A stretch of DNA of 64,000 nt, taken from the NCBI RefSeq assembly GCF_024509555.1, contig NZ_JAMWEL010000012.1, positions 1 to 64,000 of the forward strand, written 5' to 3'. The number at the start of each line of letters is the position of its first letter. Position 1 is the first letter of the stretch. The position numbers and the translations under genes are program-made. This document shows positions 60,904-64,000 of this stretch, piece after piece. The notes below the pieces were generated by a model. That model had not been told where the DNA came from. It saw only the letters and a program-made list of their open reading frames with translations, and did no database searches. The DNA comes from Streptococcus suis (GTDB lineage: Bacteria > Bacillota > Bacilli > Lactobacillales > Streptococcaceae).

Positions 60904-60910
60904 ATAGTAA

Positions 60911-60939
60911 ATTTTAGCAAAATATCCAAAGATTTTCAA
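60911..60939 (-). promoter_or_regulatory. Promoter of yqgQ placed for a leaderless mRNA
   Basis: On the minus strand, -35 TTGAAA and extended -10 TGCTAAAAT are 17 bp apart. Seven bases separate the -10 from the ATG at 60903, with no ribosome site. Confidence 0.65.
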
Positions 60940-60970
60940 TATAAAAACTCAACCAGAAAATCCGTGCATT

Positions 60971-60996
60971 AAAAAGATTGGACAAATGCCCAATCT
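60971..60996 (-). terminator. Terminator of the two-component/ABC operon
   Basis: AGATTGG pairs with CCAATCT on the minus strand, followed by TTTTTAA, after the response regulator stop. Confidence 0.75.
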
Positions 60997-61003
60997 CATG
61001 CGT

Positions 61004-61606
61004 TTATACTAACCAACCCTTTTCCTGTGCAATCTTAACAGCAGCTGTGCGGTTTTCGGCACCTAACTTGGACAGGATGGAGGTCATGTAGTTGCGGACT
61101 GTCCCGTCAGACAGGTGGAGCTGGCTGGCAATTTCCTTATTGGACAGCCCCTCTGCCACCAGCTTGAGCAGCTGACTTTCCAAGTTGGTCAAGGGACTAC
61201 GTTGGGTCAGGAGAATGTCCATCAACTCTGGCGAATACTCCTTCCGCCCCGCCAAGACCGTTTCAATGGTCCGCATGAGGTCTGCGATGGAGCGTTCCTT
61301 GAGCACATAGGCATCCACATCTGCCTTGACCGCCCGCTCGAAATAACCAGGTCGCTTGAAGGTGGTCATGATGACAACCTTGACAGGCAAGGCTTGTCCA
61401 CGCACCCATTCCAAGACATCTAGGCCCGTCTTTTCAGGCATTTCTATATCTAGTAGCACCACATCTACGGGCTCTTTTTTCAAAAGAGCAATGGCCTGAC
61501 TACCGTTTTCTACCTGTAAAACAGCCTCAACCGCATTTTGAAAGCCCAAGAGCTGACAGAGGGCGTCCCGCAGCATGGCTTGGTCTTCTGCGACTAAGAT
61601 TCTCAT
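61004..61606 (-). CDS. Response regulator, NarL/FixJ (LuxR-type HTH) family
   Basis: 200 residues. The receiver domain has the acidic pair AEDQ near residue 6-9 and the phospho-acceptor Asp in [13 protein letters not shown], with Thr and Lys sites in MTTFKRPG and YVLKE. The C-terminal LuxR helix-turn-helix is at [22 protein letters not shown]. It overlaps the histidine kinase gene by 4 bp. Together with the ABC exporter genes just upstream it looks like a DesKR-type regulator controlling that exporter or a membrane response. Confidence 0.94.
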   Translation of the reverse strand: MRILVAEDQAMLRDALCQLLGFQNAVEAVLQVENGSQAIALLKKEPVDVVLLDIEMPEKTGLDVLEWVRGQALPVKVVIMTTFKRPGYFERAVKADVDAYVLKERSIADLMRTIETVLAGRKEYSPELMDILLTQRSPLTNLESQLLKLVAEGLSNKEIASQLHLSDGTVRNYMTSILSKLGAENRTAAVKIAQEKGWLV

Positions 61607-62697
61607 TCTACCACCTCCTCAAACGGAATTCGGATGGACAGGCGGGTGGGCTTGGCCAGAGAAAGAAACTCCAAACTTCCTTTCACCGTTACCAACCTGT
61701 CCTTTATGGTATGCAACTCCTGACCAGTCAACTGGGCAAAGCCCACACCGTTGTCTTCGTAGTGCAAAACCAATTCTTGCTGGTCTTTTTCAAAAACCAA
61801 ACGGCACTTGCTAGCCTGGCTGTGCTTGAGCAGGTTATTGGCCAACTCTCTCAGCACCATAGCCAGCTTGTTCTGGACAGGCAAGCTGAGCTGCTCTGCC
61901 ATTTCCCTGCCCAAGACAACTAAGTCCACTCCTGCCAAGTCCAACATCTGCTGTAAAATCTGGAGTTCCTCTGCCACAGTGTGCTGCTTGAGGGACTGGA
62001 CAATCTGGCGAACATCCTGCATGGAGTCCTTGGCCAAGGTCTGAAGGTCTGCCACTTCCTTCTTGGCCTGGTCAATCTGATCGTGGTCTAAAAGTGTCTG
62101 GACCAGCTCAGCCTTGACAGACAGCATGGCAAAGACATGCCCCAGCGTATCGTGCAAGTCCTGACCGATACGGTTGCGTTCATTCTCAGCCAGAAGGAGA
62201 TTGATGGACGCATTCTGCTCCTGTAGGCGTTGCTGAAGGGCAGCCCGTTTGGTCTCAATCCAGCTGAAAATCAGCAAGGCCAGGCCAAAGAAGTGGATAA
62301 CAAGTGCAAAGGCTCTCATCTCAAAAGGAACAGGGCCAAATAGAGCCCAGAGGATAATAGCCAGCAACAAAATCCCATAAGACACCGTCCGATAGGTCGG
62401 TCGAGTTTCCTTGTAGTACCAGCCCAGCATATTGGACAGGTTGAAGATAAAGAGGGAGAATTGCAGATTGCCCCAAAAGCTCATGACGGCGATATAGCCA
62501 ATCAGGTAAAACCACCCCAGTAGGGAATAGAGCTTGTGGTCGGTATAAAAGAGGGAGCAATAGACCAAGGCAAAGAGAATAGTCGCTAGGACAACTGCCG
62601 TCGGATTAGGACTATACTGGGCATAGTAAAAGGGAAAATAGAGAAAGACCATGCCCACGAAGAACATGAGCGGTACCTTTCTTTTTTCAAAAATCAT
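61603..62697 (-). CDS. Sensor histidine kinase, HisKA_3 type
   Basis: 364 residues. The N-terminal half holds about five to six membrane helices with no large outer domain, suggesting that it senses something within the membrane. The dimerisation and phosphoacceptor helix has [12 protein letters not shown] with the His. The ATPase part follows with [15 protein letters not shown] (N-box) and DNGVGFAQL (G1). It is NarL-type. It follows the ABC permease gene by 9 bases and precedes the response regulator. Confidence 0.94.
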   Translation of the reverse strand: MIFEKRKVPLMFFVGMVFLYFPFYYAQYSPNPTAVVLATILFALVYCSLFYTDHKLYSLLGWFYLIGYIAVMSFWGNLQFSLFIFNLSNMLGWYYKETRPTYRTVSYGILLLAIILWALFGPVPFEMRAFALVIHFFGLALLIFSWIETKRAALQQRLQEQNASINLLLAENERNRIGQDLHDTLGHVFAMLSVKAELVQTLLDHDQIDQAKKEVADLQTLAKDSMQDVRQIVQSLKQHTVAEELQILQQMLDLAGVDLVVLGREMAEQLSLPVQNKLAMVLRELANNLLKHSQASKCRLVFEKDQQELVLHYEDNGVGFAQLTGQELHTIKDRLVTVKGSLEFLSLAKPTRLSIRIPFEEVVE

Positions 62698-62705
62698 AGC
62701 TTACC

Positions 62706-63437
62706 TCACTGTTGCTCCGATTTTCTATTCAGAACTAGAGCAATTCCTAAGAAAATTATCGCATAGCCTAGGACAATTAGCAAGGATTTCCAGAGAAAAT
62801 CTCCCTCTTGAGCGTAAGTGGTCACCAGCTGATTGACATGGTAGCTGGGCATGAGTTTACAAATCCGCTGCACCCAGTCTGGAAAGAGGGAAACAGGCAT
62901 CCAAGAGCCACCCATGATGGCCAGAACAAAGTAGAGCAAGTTTGCCACCACCGACATGGCCTGTTCAGATTGGATTTGCACCAAGAGCAAGCCAATAGCT
63001 AGAAATACGATAGAGGTTACTAAAAGTAAGAGAGCCGAAATTACCCATTCTTGAGCTGTCATCTCTACACCCTTAACCAAGCCACCGACCGCAAAGACAA
63101 TGACATTGGAAGATACAAAGCAGAGCAAGACCCGAACCAGTTTGGACAGGTAATAGTGCCAGATTGGCAGGGGCGAATGCTGGATAAAGGTCAACCAGCT
63201 ATTTTTTCTGTCCTCTGCCAGCATCGTTGGAAAGGTGAAAAGGGCAAAGCCCGACATGGAAAAACCTGTCATGGTCAGCATATAGGACTGGATAAAGGCC
63301 TTTTGCATGGCTGCATCATCAAACTGGATGGTTGATGAAAAGATCAGGAAAAAGATGACGGGCATACCGATAGACAGGAGAAATACTCCCAAACTTCTGG
63401 ATAATTTTACCGCCTCTACTTGAACTAATGCTTTCAT
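62706..63437 (-). CDS. ABC-2 type transporter permease
   Basis: 243 residues with about six membrane helices. The opening MKALVQVEAVKLSRSLG and a later SFSGFALFTFPTMLAEDRK-like SMSGFALFTFPTMLAEDRK stretch fit the ABC-2 permease family. It forms the channel for the ATPase encoded upstream. The gene overlaps the ATPase gene end by 4 bp (ATGA type), so translation is coupled. The cargo is unknown; such pairs with DesKR-like systems often export antimicrobial peptides or lipids. Confidence 0.9.
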   Translation of the reverse strand: MKALVQVEAVKLSRSLGVFLLSIGMPVIFFLIFSSTIQFDDAAMQKAFIQSYMLTMTGFSMSGFALFTFPTMLAEDRKNSWLTFIQHSPLPIWHYYLSKLVRVLLCFVSSNVIVFAVGGLVKGVEMTAQEWVISALLLLVTSIVFLAIGLLLVQIQSEQAMSVVANLLYFVLAIMGGSWMPVSLFPDWVQRICKLMPSYHVNQLVTTYAQEGDFLWKSLLIVLGYAIIFLGIALVLNRKSEQQ

Positions 63438-64000
63438 GATTCTTCCTCCCTTGTCTTGTCAAATAGGCTATTGAGCAGAGTTTTGTTCTGAACCTCTAGG
63501 TCTGAAATCCGACAACCTGCCTCCTGCAAACTAGCCCAAACCTGCTCAATAGCTCCGGTCTTGAAGCTGACCGTGTCTTGTTTGTAGCTGATTTCATTGA
63601 TTTCAGCCAAGCTCTCCACCGCCGCCGCAAAGGCAATCGGCAGGGTTACTTCCTTCTCCTGCTCCTCACTCCGCATGGCAAATGGCGTGGTATCTCTTAG
63701 TAACCGCCCCTGGTGCAAGACCAAAATCCGCTCCGCCGTATGCTCCACTTCCTCGATATAGTGGCTGGTATAAAAAATAGTCACACCCTGAGCCTTGAGT
63801 TCATGGACAATCTCCCAGAAACGCTGACGGGTCGAAGTATCCATACCCGCCGTCGGCTCGTCCAAAAAGAGCAACTTGGGCTTGCCAATCAGGCAGATGA
63901 CGAAAGCCAAGAGCCGCTTCTGACCACCCGATAGCTTGCCGGCCAGTTGATTTTTTTGCTCTGGGGAAAAGCAGAGCAGGCTGTCGATTTCCACATCTGT
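63434..64000 (-). CDS. ABC transporter ATP-binding protein (5' end outside window)
   Basis: The C-terminal part only, at least 189 residues. The signature is LSGGQKR, Walker B is LLFLDEPTAGMD, and the H-loop is FYTSHYIEEVE. The Walker A region and true start lie beyond base 64000, so the ATG visible at 63994 is not the start. The extra C-terminal region after the ATPase core may contact the permease. It is the first gene of the four-gene set seen here, with the permease, kinase and response regulator following. Confidence 0.9.
   Translation of the reverse strand, partial: TDVEIDSLLCFSPEQKNQLAGKLSGGQKRLLAFVICLIGKPKLLFLDEPTAGMDTSTRQRFWEIVHELKAQGVTIFYTSHYIEEVEHTAERILVLHQGRLLRDTTPFAMRSEEQEKEVTLPIAFAAAVESLAEINEISYKQDTVSFKTGAIEQVWASLQEAGCRISDLEVQNKTLLNSLFDKTREEES

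Overview
The window is chromosomal DNA of a low-GC Gram-positive coccus. Gene content and order point to Streptococcus, most likely Streptococcus suis or a close relative. The clues are ppc next to ftsW, rodA and gyrB-ezrA-serB close together, RNase J2 next to estA, a PavA/FbpS-type RqcH gene, a sortase substrate with an LPGTG motif, a Trp T-box trpXYZ operon and a TPP-riboswitch thiT. The species call is inference from memory of these families; no search was run. I see no rRNA, tRNA, prophage or CRISPR array.

Layout. 1-2.9 kb: terminators, mnmE and a membrane-anchored unknown. 3.1-10.3 kb: an accessory surface locus with a 1693-residue wall-anchored beta-helix/F5-8C/FIVAR protein, a parvulin-like lipoprotein just upstream in the same operon, and a divergent AraC regulator. 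10.4-14.0 kb: a membrane protein with a matrixin-like metalloprotease, esterase estA and rnjB. 14.3-16.7 kb: a divergent HaeIII-like restriction-modification pair. 16.8-20.0 kb: trpXYZ-type ABC importer behind a T-box. 20.1-25.5 kb: rqcH, a PASTA protein, and the AI-2E-family/TPR/acetolactate decarboxylase operon. 25.7-31.3 kb: lactonase, a small protein, a HAD hydrolase, an 86-bp-period hairpin array, eno, a YueI-like gene and glycerate kinase. 31.4-35.6 kb: a HAD gene remnant and an fhuCDBG-like iron-complex importer. 36.2-44.0 kb: tpiA, tuf, an ECF-like sigma/anti-sigma pair, ppc and ftsW. 44.1-47.6 kb: an ECF S component with a DUF4430 lipoprotein, a GH25 lysozyme, thiT under a TPP riboswitch and a DUF368 protein. 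47.6-51.2 kb: ybaK, a histidine phosphatase, lysS, then decayed IS110 and a perfect 29-bp inverted repeat. 51.2-57.6 kb: serB, ezrA, gyrB, a DJ-1/PfpI protein and rodA. 57.9-64 kb: a MarR regulator with an FMN reductase, a Ser/Thr-rich membrane protein, yqgQ with a rhodanese-like protein, and a NarL-type two-component system with an ABC-2 exporter cut by the window end.

Most of the window is core metabolism, translation and cell division. The parts most worth a second look are the surface-protein/foldase/AraC locus, the covarying 86-bp hairpin array behind eno, four promoters placed so that the mRNA would start at or within a few bases of the start codon, a readable three-state fold for the thiT riboswitch, the ECF sigma pair, the S component/DUF4430 pair, and the 29-bp palindrome made by inverted duplication of a transposase 3' end. 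Several start codons were moved inward from the longest frame because a clear Shine-Dalgarno sequence sits before a later ATG; each case is noted.
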